The notes under the pieces are model-generated. The model was not told the DNA's origin, searched no databases, and saw only the letters and a program-made list of their open reading frames with translations. Shown here piece by piece: positions 26,626-35,443 of a stretch of DNA of 63,447 bases; position 1 is the stretch's first letter; each line of letters starts with the position of its first letter. The position numbers were made by a program, and so were the translations under genes. The stretch is from Verrucomicrobiota bacterium (lineage in GTDB: Bacteria; Verrucomicrobiota; Verrucomicrobiia; Palsa-1439): assembly GCA_003152315.1 (NCBI GenBank), contig PLZV01000042.1, forward strand, positions 1-63,447, given 5' to 3'.

Positions 26626-26937
26626 ATGAAGACGCTGACGGATTGTTTCGGTAACAAAGTGCGGCTGACCGCTGAGCGGTTGGCGCATATTCTGGGGCAT
26701 CCTGAAATGGCCAGCATGGCCGCGGAGATTGGCCGAGTCCTACGTCAGCCGCAGTTGGTTCGGCGTTCGCGCTCGGACGCGGCGGTGAGGCTGGTTTACG
26801 AGTTCTATGCACGGATAGTCTTGGGTGGCGCATGGCTATGTATTGTGGTTAAGTATCTATCGAAGGACGCGTTTGTCGTTACGGCGTATCTGACGGACAA
26901 ACCAAAAGCCGGAGAGGATTTATGGCCGACAAAGTGA
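26626..26937 (+). CDS. PBECR-like nuclease-fold small protein (possible toxin)
   Basis: A 103-residue protein whose middle, R-L-A-H-I-L-G-H-P-E-M, and end, F-V-V-T-A-Y-L-T-D-K-P-K-A-G-E, fit the pattern of the phage BECR/RelE-like nuclease proteins that often precede DUF2283 genes. It overlaps the following DUF2283 gene by 16 bp. That arrangement suggests a toxin-antitoxin-like module. Family and activity are inferred from pattern only. Confidence 0.65.
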   Translation: MKTLTDCFGNKVRLTAERLAHILGHPEMASMAAEIGRVLRQPQLVRRSRSDAAVRLVYEFYARIVLGGAWLCIVVKYLSKDAFVVTAYLTDKPKAGEDLWPTK

Positions 26938-27179
26938 AGATCTGGTTCGATGCGGAAGCGGATTACCTTGAGGTACAGTTCGCTGAGGCCGCCGGCTCCA
27001 TGAAGGAAACCCGGCACGACGCCGTCATGGAGCGTGTGGACGCCCAGGGACGCGTAATCGGCTTCAGCGTTCTGGGCGTGAGCCGTTTCAAGAAGGGCAA
27101 GCCCTTGGAAGCCGAGCTGGCCTCCACTTCCCGCTCGGCGGTTGTGCGTGAGAAGCCCCGGAAGAAGTACGGGAAGTGA
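26922..27179 (+). CDS. DUF2283 protein (possible antitoxin partner)
   Basis: An 85-residue protein with the DUF2283 pattern: a start K-V-K-I-W-F-D-A-E-A-D-Y-L-E-V-Q-F, then D-A-V-M-E-R-V-D-A-Q-G-R-V-I-G-F-S-V-L-G split over two strands. The basic tail (R-E-K-P-R-K-K-Y-G-K) could bind nucleic acid or the partner. It starts inside the upstream gene. Function is unknown beyond the frequent pairing. Confidence 0.85.
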   Translation: MADKVKIWFDAEADYLEVQFAEAAGSMKETRHDAVMERVDAQGRVIGFSVLGVSRFKKGKPLEAELASTSRSAVVREKPRKKYGK

Positions 27180-27255
27180 AGTTTCCTAGTTGGCTGGCTT
27201 GAGGGTGAGCCTTTTTCCTTGAGCCGTGCAAGAGGCCGAGTAGTATCGGCGTGTT

Positions 27256-27777
27256 ATGGAATCCATTGGCGAGATCCTCCGCGAAGCGCGGCACCACAAG
27301 CGGGCTTCCCTTGAAGACGTGTCGCGCGCGACCCGCATCAAGATGGAGATCCTCGAACAACTCGAAGCGGACGAGTTTGACCGCCTCGCGGCGCCCGCCT
27401 ACACCAAGGGATTCCTGAAGCTGTACTCCGAGTACCTCGGCCTTGACAGCCAGGCCATGGTTGAGGCGTATTTGCGGAGCCAGGGTGGTCTCCGGCGGCA
27501 GGGCTTGCATGTCGAGACGGAGAAAACCGTTCGCGCGCGAAAACGGCCCGAATTGAAGCTGCCATTGCGGAGCGTCGGGCTGTTCGTTGCGGGTTTGACG
27601 GTGGCCGTGTTCGTGGTTGTGCTGACGAAGAGCCATTTCTCCCATCGTCCACCCCCGCCAGTGGAACCGATCGTGTCAGCGAATGCTCGGTCGGTGCCCA
27701 AAGCCGATTTCGATGCTTACTATCAGTCGAAACCCACGCCAGCCCCCGAGCTTGTAGAGCCAGCCACAAAGAAGTAA
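27256..27777 (+). CDS. RodZ-like helix-turn-helix membrane protein
   Basis: A 173-residue protein. Residues about 3-68 are the RodZ-type HTH (G-E-I-L-R-E-A-R...S-L-E-D-V-S-R-A-T-R-I and F-L-K-L-Y-S-E-Y-L-G-L). A basic stretch follows, then one transmembrane helix (about 98-120) and a short Pro-rich periplasmic tail. RodZ proteins link MreB to the cell wall machinery. The periplasmic domain is much shorter than in E. coli RodZ. rimO follows after 14 bases. Confidence 0.85.
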   Translation: MESIGEILREARHHKRASLEDVSRATRIKMEILEQLEADEFDRLAAPAYTKGFLKLYSEYLGLDSQAMVEAYLRSQGGLRRQGLHVETEKTVRARKRPELKLPLRSVGLFVAGLTVAVFVVVLTKSHFSHRPPPPVEPIVSANARSVPKADFDAYYQSKPTPAPELVEPATKK

Positions 27778-27791
27778 TATCTGTCGTATCG

Positions 27792-29183
27792 ATGAGTTCC
27801 CCCTCAGCCATCAAAGTCGGGTTCGTTAGTCTCGGCTGCGCGAAAAACCTCGTGGACAGCGAAGTCATGCTTGGCTCGTTGCTGCGCGACGGGATGCTGG
27901 TGACCGAGAACGCGCAGGAGGCGGACGTGGTGATTGTGAACACCTGCGGCTTTATCGAAGCGTCGAAGAAGGAATCCATCGACGCGATCCTCAAGGCGAA
28001 CGAACTGCGGGAGACGGGCAACTGCAAGGCGCTCATCATGGCCGGTTGCCTGACCCAGCGTTATCCGAAGGATTTGCAGAAGGAATTGCCGGAAGTCGAT
28101 GCGATCGTCGGGCTCAACGAAGTCCCGCGTATCGGGCAGATTGTCCGCGAGATTCTTGCGAAGAACGGTCACACCGCCCCGCAACTTTTCTGGTCGGGCC
28201 CCGCCAACTATGTGCCGGATTACGCCGCGCCGCGGTTTCGGCTCACGCCGAAACACCATGCTTACGTCAAGGTCGCCGAGGGTTGTAACCACCCGTGCAC
28301 GTTTTGCAGTATCCCGCGTATTCGCGGGAAACATCGCAGCCGGGCGCTGAACGATGTCCTTGCGGAAATTCGTGGGCTGGTGTCCAACGGCGCGCGGGAG
28401 ATCAATCTTATTTCGCAGGACACGACGTTCTACGGCAAAGACCTCGACCCGCAGGCGCCGGGTCCGCGCGACGGCAAGAGTTTGCTCTGCGAATTACTGC
28501 GGGAAATCCAGCAGATCGACGGCGACTTCTGGGTGCGGCTGCTCTACACGCATCCGTATCATTGGAATGATGAACTAATCGAGACCATCGCTGCCTGCGA
28601 CAAAGTGTGTCGGTACGTCGATATGCCCCTCCAGCATATCAATGACGAGATGTTGAAACAGATGCGGCGCGAGACGAGCGGGCAATACATTCGCGATCTC
28701 GTCGCGCGAATTCGACGGGGTATTCCCGGCATCGCGTTGCGCACAACGTTCATTGTTGGATTCCCGGGCGAGACCGAGAAGCAGTTTGAAGAACTTCTGC
28801 AGTTCATCGCGGAAGCGAAGTTTGAGCGGCTCGGCATGTTCCAGTATTCGCAAGAGGACCACACGCCCGCCGGGGCGATGGGCGCGCAAGTGTCTGCCAA
28901 GGAGAAGAAGAAGCGTTACCAGCGGGCGATGGCGCTGCAGCAGCGGGTATCGCGTGAAGTGCAGGGCGCGTTTGTCGGCCAGACGATCCGGGTGCTCGTC
29001 GAAGAGGAGAGCAATGGCGGTTGGGTCGGACGTTCCCACGCCGACGCCCCCGAGATCGACGGGAGCGTGCAGGTTGCAGGGATGGCGCAAATCGGCGAGT
29101 TTGCGCGCGTGCGGATTACCGGCGCGAGCGAGTACGATCTTACCGGCGAGACATTGCGCGGTGCCAGCGTTGCAGTTGGTTAA
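27792..29183 (+). CDS. rimO: Ribosomal protein S12 methylthiotransferase RimO
   Basis: A 463-residue radical SAM methylthiotransferase that modifies an aspartate of ribosomal protein S12. The UPF0004 domain has C16, C52 and C86; the radical SAM motif is C165-NHP-C169-TF-C172; a C-terminal TRAM domain follows. The motif S-L-G-C-A-K-N-L-V-D-S-E and the E-G-C-N-H-P-C-T-F-C context favour RimO over MiaB. The 3' end overlaps the convergent GST gene by 44 bp. Confidence 0.95.
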   Translation: MSSPSAIKVGFVSLGCAKNLVDSEVMLGSLLRDGMLVTENAQEADVVIVNTCGFIEASKKESIDAILKANELRETGNCKALIMAGCLTQRYPKDLQKELPEVDAIVGLNEVPRIGQIVREILAKNGHTAPQLFWSGPANYVPDYAAPRFRLTPKHHAYVKVAEGCNHPCTFCSIPRIRGKHRSRALNDVLAEIRGLVSNGAREINLISQDTTFYGKDLDPQAPGPRDGKSLLCELLREIQQIDGDFWVRLLYTHPYHWNDELIETIAACDKVCRYVDMPLQHINDEMLKQMRRETSGQYIRDLVARIRRGIPGIALRTTFIVGFPGETEKQFEELLQFIAEAKFERLGMFQYSQEDHTPAGAMGAQVSAKEKKKRYQRAMALQQRVSREVQGAFVGQTIRVLVEEESNGGWVGRSHADAPEIDGSVQVAGMAQIGEFARVRITGASEYDLTGETLRGASVAVG

Positions 29184-29784
29184 GCGCCGGCAGTTTCGTC
29201 TTCCCACTGTAGAGGTAGTTCTCCAAAATCCCGTAGAGATCGTAATCCACAAACAGCGGACGTTCCGCAACTAGGTATTCGGACGACGCCAGCATGTTGT
29301 CCATCGGCTTCAGTAAGTCGGCGAACTGGCGATTCAGCTTCGCGCGGTCACGCGCCCATTGGGCGACGCAGCCCTTGCCGAACTTCCGCTCCTTGAAACG
29401 GGTCAACATTGTTCGTTCGACGAGGGGTAGCGTGGGAATGACGTAGCTATCGTCCACCTTGAAGCCGACGCCTTCCAGATCGTTCTCGATGTAGCGCGCC
29501 AGGATTGCCTGAACGCCTTCCTTGTCGCGCGGGAACAGGCCAAGCTTGTGCTTGCGGTCAACGTACCGCGCCACCTCCTGCCCGAAGTCGGTGAAATCCC
29601 CGACCGCTATCTCGCCGTCGATGAGGCAGGGCACCGTGTAAGCGCGTCCCTTCGTCGCCTGGATGATTTGCGCGCGGTCGGAGGCGGCGACATTCTTGAT
29701 GCGATGCGGAATCCGATGGCGTTCGAGGACGCGTCGAATCGTGATGCAGAATGGTGACCAGGGGAATTGAATTAATGTAATCAT
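29140..29784 (-). CDS. Glutathione S-transferase-like protein
   Basis: A 214-residue protein with an N-terminal thioredoxin-fold domain: M-I-T-L-I-Q-F-P-W-S-P-F-C, where the S-P-F-C site replaces a classical C-x-x-C, and V-P-C-L-I-D-G as the cis-proline region. A helical C-terminal domain with R-P-L-F-V-D-Y-D-L-Y-G matches GST. The ATG at 29784 overlaps the stop of the upstream GH1 gene (ATGA). Substrate unknown. Confidence 0.85.
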   Translation of the reverse strand: MITLIQFPWSPFCITIRRVLERHRIPHRIKNVAASDRAQIIQATKGRAYTVPCLIDGEIAVGDFTDFGQEVARYVDRKHKLGLFPRDKEGVQAILARYIENDLEGVGFKVDDSYVIPTLPLVERTMLTRFKERKFGKGCVAQWARDRAKLNRQFADLLKPMDNMLASSEYLVAERPLFVDYDLYGILENYLYSGKTKLPALNQLQRWHRAMSRR

Positions 29785-31145
29785 GGTTCCTTGTGCAGGC
29801 ATTTCCCATTGGTGGCGATGACCTGTTTGTACCAGTGGGCGGAGTCCTTGAGAACGCGCTTTTGGTTGCTGTAATCGACATAGATCAGGCCGAACCGCTC
29901 TTTGTATCCATCCGCCCACTCGAAATTATCCATGACGGACCAGTGAAAGTAAGCGCTCACATCGACTCCCGCGGCGATCGCGCGTTCGAGCGCCAGCAGG
30001 TGACGGCGCGTGAAATCGATACGCTGCGGGTCATGCACGCGGCCGTCGAGCGCCACCCAGTCAATGTTCGACATGCCGTTTTCCGTCACGACAATGGGAT
30101 GCCGATAGCGTTCCCAGTAAAAGCGCAATCCCCAGTGCATGATTTCGGGGGTGACGGGCCAGCGAAAAGCGGTGAGGTCGTGCCCGACCGGCAGCGGGAC
30201 GCGCTCGGGTTTGCCGCCCTTCCCGGCGCGGACTTTGTTACCCATGTAGGCGTTAACCCCAAAGAAATCGACGGGTTGAGAAATCGTCTCCATTTCCTTT
30301 TGCGTAAACGATGGGGCGTCCTTGCCGAACAGCTTAAGGCCATCCTCAGGATAGCGACCCTTGAAAACCGGATCCATCCACCAGGTATTGTTCCAGCAGT
30401 GTTTGCCGGAGATCGTGAACATGTCCTGCCGCGCGGCCCGGATATCGGCGGCACCGTCGGTGGCGGGATAGGATAAGACCGCGAACGGTGCGTAGCCTAT
30501 TTGGGGTCGCAGCGTGGCGTGCTTGCGAATCACCTGCACAGCCTTGCCGTGCGCCAGCAGGGCATTGTGGCCGACCTGCAGGAGTTTCTTGAACGGGAGT
30601 TTGTCACCCGGGGCATGCCGACCATCCTGGTATCCGAGAGAGATGAAAACCTGCGGCTCGTTCAACGTGATCCAATGCTGAACGCGGTCGGATAATTTCG
30701 CCACGACCGCGTGGGTATATTCCGCGAACCAATCCGAGCTGTCGGGATTCAGCCAGCCGCCGCGACGGTGAAGCGCATGCGGGAGGTCCCAGTGGAACAA
30801 CGTCACCCACGGCGTGATGTTCGCCGCGAAGATTTCGTCGACCAGCTTGTCGTAAAAGGCCAGGCCCCGGGCGTTGACCTTGCCTACGCCATTGGGGAGC
30901 ACGCGCGGCCACGAGATGGAAAAGCGGTAGGCTTGCAGCCCGATTCCCCTCATCAACCCCACATCGTCCTTGTAACGATGATAATGATCGCAAGCGACCG
31001 CGCCGGATTGCCCGTTCCAGACAGCGCCCTTCTTCTGACAGAACGTGTCCCATACCGAAGGCCCTTTGCCACCCTCCTTGCTGGCACCTTCGATCTGATA
31101 AGCGGAGCTGGCGGCGCCCCAGACGAATTGTTTTGGAAAACTCAT
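29781..31145 (-). CDS. Glycoside hydrolase family 1 (beta-glucosidase-like)
   Basis: A protein of about 454 residues. The acid/base glutamate lies in T-L-N-E-P and the nucleophile glutamate in V-T-E-N-G, as in retaining GH1 enzymes; the N terminus F-V-W-G-A-A-S-S-A-Y-Q-I-E-G is diagnostic. No signal peptide is evident, so it is probably cytoplasmic and acts on imported beta-glycosides. The start at 31145 (M-S-F-P-K) fits the family; an ATG four codons upstream is possible. It is followed by the GST gene with ATGA overlap. Confidence 0.93.
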   Translation of the reverse strand: MSFPKQFVWGAASSAYQIEGASKEGGKGPSVWDTFCQKKGAVWNGQSGAVACDHYHRYKDDVGLMRGIGLQAYRFSISWPRVLPNGVGKVNARGLAFYDKLVDEIFAANITPWVTLFHWDLPHALHRRGGWLNPDSSDWFAEYTHAVVAKLSDRVQHWITLNEPQVFISLGYQDGRHAPGDKLPFKKLLQVGHNALLAHGKAVQVIRKHATLRPQIGYAPFAVLSYPATDGAADIRAARQDMFTISGKHCWNNTWWMDPVFKGRYPEDGLKLFGKDAPSFTQKEMETISQPVDFFGVNAYMGNKVRAGKGGKPERVPLPVGHDLTAFRWPVTPEIMHWGLRFYWERYRHPIVVTENGMSNIDWVALDGRVHDPQRIDFTRRHLLALERAIAAGVDVSAYFHWSVMDNFEWADGYKERFGLIYVDYSNQKRVLKDSAHWYKQVIATNGKCLHKEP

Positions 31146-31163
31146 TCCTTTTCGCATTCCCCT

Positions 31164-31640
31164 CTAATGACCGGTTGTTTTCCCACGAAGCAAGTCAATC
31201 GCGTGTGGGATAGCGGCGGCGACGAATTCGAGGCATTCCACCGCGCCCTTCGGGCTGCCGGGGAGACAAATGACGAGCGACTTGCCAACAACAGCAGCCA
31301 GGCTGCGGGACAGGATGGCGTGGGGGAACCGCTCGAAACTTTTCGCGCGCATCACCTCGCCAAAACCGGGTAACTCCTTCGCGGCGATTTCGCGAATGGC
31401 TTCGGGGGTGACATCGCGCTCCGTGATGCCAGTGCCGCCGGTGAGCAGAACCAGCGAGCAAGCCTTCGTGAGTTCGAGGGTCTTATCTCCGATCAAGGCT
31501 TCTTCATCCGGCACAACAACTCGGGAGGTGATTTGCCAACCAAGCTTCTCGCAAAGCTGTGTTAGCGCGGGACCACTTTTGTCCTCATACTCGCCGCGAA
31601 ATGCGCGGTCACTCACGGTGATGATGCCGACGGTAATCAT
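31164..31640 (-). CDS. mog: MoaB/Mog molybdopterin biosynthesis protein
   Basis: A 158-residue protein of the MoaB/Mog fold, which adenylylates molybdopterin before metal insertion. Signatures: I-T-V-S-D-R-A, L-T-G-G-T-G and C-L-P-G-S-P-K-G-A. Distinguishing MoaB from Mog by sequence alone is not secure. It lies between moaC and the GH1 gene on the same strand. Confidence 0.88.
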   Translation of the reverse strand: MITVGIITVSDRAFRGEYEDKSGPALTQLCEKLGWQITSRVVVPDEEALIGDKTLELTKACSLVLLTGGTGITERDVTPEAIREIAAKELPGFGEVMRAKSFERFPHAILSRSLAAVVGKSLVICLPGSPKGAVECLEFVAAAIPHAIDLLRGKTTGH

Positions 31641-31650
31641 GAATTCGGAC

Positions 31651-31701
31651 GCAGGCTAAAGCCTGCGGCTACAGGTTTGTAGCCGCACCCTTTAGGGTGC
31701 G
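31651..31701. repeat. Paired TGTAG hairpins (same stems as at 20862)
   Basis: The palindromes GCAGGCTAAAGCCTGC and GCACCCTTTAGGGTGC lie between the mog and moaC genes, joined through their TGTAG leaders. Compared with the copy at 20862-20915 the hairpins are in the opposite order. Confidence 0.7.
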
Positions 31702-32147
31702 CCAGCCTTTTTCTTGCTCACCAGCTTGATTTCGCCGATGACCATTTCCTTGTCCACGGCTTTGCACATGTCGTAGATCGTCAATGCCGTGACGGCGACG
31801 GCCGTGAGCGCTTCCATCTCGACGCCGGTTTGCGCGGCGATCTTGGCGGTCGCGGTGATCTCGATGCGGTCGCGTTTTGGCAGCAGATCGACATCGATAT
31901 GTGAGAGATTTAGCGGATGGCAGAGAGGGATTAGTTCGCTGGTGCGCTTGGCGGCCTGAATACCGGCGAGGCGGGCGGTGGACAATACATCGCCTTTACC
32001 CATTTGATTGGCAAAAATCAACGCCAGCGTTTTGCGCTGCAGAAGGATCGCCCCCCGCGCGACCGCCTCGCGCAGTTGGATTGGCTTGGCGGACACATCC
32101 ACCATCCGCGCTTTGCCCTGCTGGTCGACGTGGGTGAGTTTCTTCAT
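31692..32147 (-). CDS. moaC: Cyclic pyranopterin monophosphate synthase MoaC
   Basis: A 151-residue protein catalysing the second half of cyclic pyranopterin formation. Family motifs include I-P-L-C-H-P-L-N-L-S and G-V-E-M-E-A-L-T-A-V, with the catalytic lysine region near D-M-C-K-A-V-D-K. Its ATG overlaps the moaA stop (ATGA). The last few codons run into a repeat hairpin, which may have altered the C-terminal end. Confidence 0.95.
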   Translation of the reverse strand: MKKLTHVDQQGKARMVDVSAKPIQLREAVARGAILLQRKTLALIFANQMGKGDVLSTARLAGIQAAKRTSELIPLCHPLNLSHIDVDLLPKRDRIEITATAKIAAQTGVEMEALTAVAVTALTIYDMCKAVDKEMVIGEIKLVSKKKAGAP

Positions 32148-33181
32148 CCGCCGATGGCGATCATTTTGCGGCCGGGAACGTAGTTGTTGCGGAACTCGTG
32201 TTCTTCCGGCTTGTTGCGGATTGTTTGCACGAACACCTCGCGCAGTTTGGCGTCGCTGGTGTCGTTCGCGCGCAGCACAGGCTTCAAATCGTATTCCAAA
32301 TGCGAGCCGAGGCAGGGGCGCAGTTTCCCGTCGGCGGTAAGCCGGACCTTGTTGCAGGTATCACAGAAGTGAAGATTGGTCATCGCGCCGATAAAGCCCA
32401 GCCGTACCGGCTGGCCGCGGCGGTTGAGCAATCCGCTGACTTCGTAATACGCGGCGGGTCCGTTGCCTTTGATTTCGCTCGGGGGCTCGGGCAGCGGGAC
32501 GAGCGCGTAGCGCTGGGCAATCTTGCGCCGGACATGGCTGACGGAGATGAAGTTGTCGTCCGTCAGGACTTCCCCCGTACTGATGGGCATCAATTCGATG
32601 AAACGTAGGGTGACGGCTTTCTCGCGGGCGAACTCGATGAGGTCGAATACTTCATTGTCGTTCTTGCCCTTCATCAGCACCATGTTGAGCTTCACTTGGG
32701 GGAATCCCGCGTCGATGGCGGCGTCGATGCCCGCGAGCACGTCGGCGAGCTGGCCGTTGCCGCTCAACTCGCGGTATTTGTCGGTGTCCAGCGTATCGAG
32801 GGAGATATTGACCTTGTTGACGCCGTTCGCGCGCAGTTGGCGGGCGAGGGGAGCGAGCAACGTGGCATTGGTGCTCAGTCCGATGTCCGTGACGCCGGGC
32901 AGTTTGTTCAATTCACCAATAAAGTCCGCGACGTTCTTGCGCACCAGCGGTTCGCCGCCCGTGACGCGAAACTTCGTAACGCCGAGCGAAGTGGCCACGC
33001 GGGCGACGCGCAGGATTTCCTCGTAGGTGAGGATCTGGCCCTTCGGCAACCACTCGATGGTCACATCGTGCGGCAGACAGTAGGCGCACCGCTCGTTGCA
33101 GCGATCCGTCACGGAAATCCGCATGTAGGTTACGATGTGCACGCCTGTCCCAACAATACGAGTTGCCCGCATCCGCCGCAA
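32144..33181 (-). CDS. moaA: GTP 3',8-cyclase MoaA
   Basis: A 345-residue radical SAM enzyme that starts molybdenum cofactor synthesis. The N-terminal cluster motif is C28-NER-C32-AY-C35; the C-terminal cluster region is H-F-C-D-T-C-N-K-V-R-L-T-A-D-G-K-L-R-P-C split over three cysteines, and the protein ends in G-G as MoaA should. moaC overlaps by four bases. The start is uncertain by a few codons. It diverges from the aspartyl protease gene with a short gap. Confidence 0.95.
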   Translation of the reverse strand: MRRMRATRIVGTGVHIVTYMRISVTDRCNERCAYCLPHDVTIEWLPKGQILTYEEILRVARVATSLGVTKFRVTGGEPLVRKNVADFIGELNKLPGVTDIGLSTNATLLAPLARQLRANGVNKVNISLDTLDTDKYRELSGNGQLADVLAGIDAAIDAGFPQVKLNMVLMKGKNDNEVFDLIEFAREKAVTLRFIELMPISTGEVLTDDNFISVSHVRRKIAQRYALVPLPEPPSEIKGNGPAAYYEVSGLLNRRGQPVRLGFIGAMTNLHFCDTCNKVRLTADGKLRPCLGSHLEYDLKPVLRANDTSDAKLREVFVQTIRNKPEEHEFRNNYVPGRKMIAIGG

Positions 33182-33243
33182 GCCCCGAAGAAGGTGAGGG
33201 CAAGCGGATTGACTTTGGTTGGCGGGCTTATATCCTGCGGTTT

Positions 33244-34317
33244 ATGCGGCGACCCTTTGTTTGGGCGGTGTTGGCACTGTTGGCGGCCAGTTGCGCCACT
33301 GATCGGTATGCGAAACTGGAGACGGCCACGCCGACGCTCTCGCCTGCGCAAATCGCCGAGTTGCAGAAGACGGCGAAGACTCCCGCGGAACTCGGCATAC
33401 AAATGCGGGTCACCGAGAGCGCGGCTAATTTTGCCGGGGTCAACGTCGTCGAGGCGAGCGAGAACGTGACCGTGCCGCTTGTGGAACTTCCAACCGATAG
33501 ACCCCATGAAACCGGCGGGCTTTATCGCGCACCGGTCATCCTCGCGACCGTCAATGGCAAGACCGATGTGCGTCTAGTACTCGACAGCGGCAGCAACCGC
33601 AATCTTTTCGGGTATACGCTCGCGCACAGTCTCGGGATTCCCACAATCGCCGGCCTGAAGCCGATGACGGGCTTCGGCATCGGCGGCGCGGTGGACAACT
33701 ACGGGGCGCTCGTGCCGACGATGCAGATCGGCTCCGTGGGACTTCTGAAAACAGTGGCGATCATTGGCCCAGACGCGCAAGTACTCGGCGTCACGCGCGG
33801 TTCGCAAGTGATGCTCCTTGGCGTCAACGCGCTGCGCGGCCTGTCGTATCTCACCATCGACAACGTTCACGGCAACGTCATCTTCGGCGCGCGCGACCCC
33901 TACCTGCCGGATGATACGCTGCCGTTCATGACGACGGCGCCGCTGCAGTGGGTGGGCGAATTGCCGGCGGTGGAGGTCTCCATCGACGGACGCAATCCGG
34001 TTGCGTGCATCCTCGACACAGGCGGCGACTATGGGATGTTGATACCGCGCTTGCGCGCCATCGAACTGGGTTACTGGAAGCCTGGGAAGAAAGACCCGCT
34101 CTCGATGTCCGGCGGGGTTGGCGGGGCATCGCTGGCCACGAGCTACGTGATCAAAGAGGCGAAAGTCGGCGACGCGACGTTCACGCGCATTTCCGCGCGC
34201 ACCGTCGTGATCGGGCCGGAAGCTGCCGGCGGGCAGGTTTTCCTCGGCAACGGCGAGCTGCGCGGTTACCGGGTCACGTTCGATTTCAAGCACCAGACGC
34301 TGTGGCTGGAGCGTTGA
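33244..34317 (+). CDS. Retropepsin-like aspartyl protease lipoprotein
   Basis: A 357-residue protein with a lipoprotein signal (L-L-A-A-S-C, Cys near residue 17). Two aspartyl protease-like motifs are visible, L-D-S-G-S-N-R-N in the first half and L-D-T-G-G-D-Y-G in the second, so both lobes may lie on one chain. It would act at the membrane surface on unknown substrates. The ATG at 33244 is chosen for the signal sequence; an open frame extends upstream. Confidence 0.8.
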   Translation: MRRPFVWAVLALLAASCATDRYAKLETATPTLSPAQIAELQKTAKTPAELGIQMRVTESAANFAGVNVVEASENVTVPLVELPTDRPHETGGLYRAPVILATVNGKTDVRLVLDSGSNRNLFGYTLAHSLGIPTIAGLKPMTGFGIGGAVDNYGALVPTMQIGSVGLLKTVAIIGPDAQVLGVTRGSQVMLLGVNALRGLSYLTIDNVHGNVIFGARDPYLPDDTLPFMTTAPLQWVGELPAVEVSIDGRNPVACILDTGGDYGMLIPRLRAIELGYWKPGKKDPLSMSGGVGGASLATSYVIKEAKVGDATFTRISARTVVIGPEAAGGQVFLGNGELRGYRVTFDFKHQTLWLER

Positions 34318-34352
34318 AAGTTGGGGTTTTTGGCCTATACTGCCGCGTCCCA

Positions 34353-35423
34353 ATGAACGCCAGGAAACCCAGAGTCTGTGTCGGCATGAGTGGAGGCGTG
34401 GACTCCAGCGTGGCGGCCTACCTGTTGAAGAAGGAAGGCTACGATGTCATCGGCCTGACGTTTCGCGGCTGGCCGCAGGATTGCCGGTCCATCGAGGAAG
34501 ACAAGTGCTGCGGCCCACAGGCTGTCACGGACGCCCGCATGGTCGCGCACTCGCTCGACATTCCGTACTACGTTGTCGACGAGATCGACACCTTTCGCGT
34601 CGAGGTGATGGATTACTTCGCCGCCGAATACAAGCGCGGTCGCACGCCCAATCCCTGCGTCATCTGCAATGAGAAGGTCAAATTCGGCTCACTTATGCGC
34701 AAAGCCCGCGCTCTTGGTGCCGAGGCCATTGCCACCGGCCATTACGCGCGCATCACTCGGAATGGGAGATACGAACTGCGCCGTGCCCGCGATGACCGCA
34801 AGGATCAGACGTATTTTCTGTTTTCTTTGAACCAGGACCAACTCGCCCGCGCCATGTTTCCCATCGGCGAGTTGACCAAGGAGCGGACCCGCGCCATCGC
34901 CAAAGAGATCGGCCTGAAAACCTACGGCAAAGAAGAGAGCCAGGAAGTTTGTTTCGTGCCGGAAAACGATTACCGGAAATTCCTTCGCGAGAGCGCCCAG
35001 GTCGCCGACGCGAAGGGCGAGATCGTGACAAGGGAAGGCCGGGTTCTCGGCCACCACAACGGTATCCACAATTTTACCATCGGCCAGCGCGAGGGTTTGA
35101 ACCTGGGCGGCCAACCGCGTCCGCTTTATGTCATTGAGCTCGACGTGGCAGGCAACCGCGTCATTGTCGGCCCGGCGGAAGACCTGCTGCGCGGCGAATT
35201 CGAGGTCAGCAACTGCGTCTGGCACGGCGGCGAGCCTGTCGAACCGTTGGAGGTCACGGTCAAACCCCGTCATCAGCATCCCGGTTGCGCGGCGACGGTC
35301 GTTGCGACTGGTAAGGGCGGGGCGAAGGTATCCCTTGCCGAAGCGCAACGAGCCATCACGCCCGGTCAGGCGGCGGTATTTTATCGTGACGACCTTGTGA
35401 TCGGCGGAGGCTGGATTTGTTGA
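34353..35423 (+). CDS. mnmA: tRNA-specific 2-thiouridylase MnmA
   Basis: A 356-residue enzyme that thiolates U34 of Lys, Glu and Gln tRNAs. The PP-loop is S-G-G-V-D-S-S at 13-19. The catalytic cysteines are in N-P-C-V-I-C-N (C102/C105) and Q-E-V-C-F (C200), consistent with the family. The C-terminal beta-barrel motifs G-Q-R-E-G-L-N-L-G-G are present. The start at 34353 is where homology begins. Confidence 0.96.
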   Translation: MNARKPRVCVGMSGGVDSSVAAYLLKKEGYDVIGLTFRGWPQDCRSIEEDKCCGPQAVTDARMVAHSLDIPYYVVDEIDTFRVEVMDYFAAEYKRGRTPNPCVICNEKVKFGSLMRKARALGAEAIATGHYARITRNGRYELRRARDDRKDQTYFLFSLNQDQLARAMFPIGELTKERTRAIAKEIGLKTYGKEESQEVCFVPENDYRKFLRESAQVADAKGEIVTREGRVLGHHNGIHNFTIGQREGLNLGGQPRPLYVIELDVAGNRVIVGPAEDLLRGEFEVSNCVWHGGEPVEPLEVTVKPRHQHPGCAATVVATGKGGAKVSLAEAQRAITPGQAAVFYRDDLVIGGGWIC

Positions 35424-35443
35424 TTGTGGGCCACAATGCGCGA

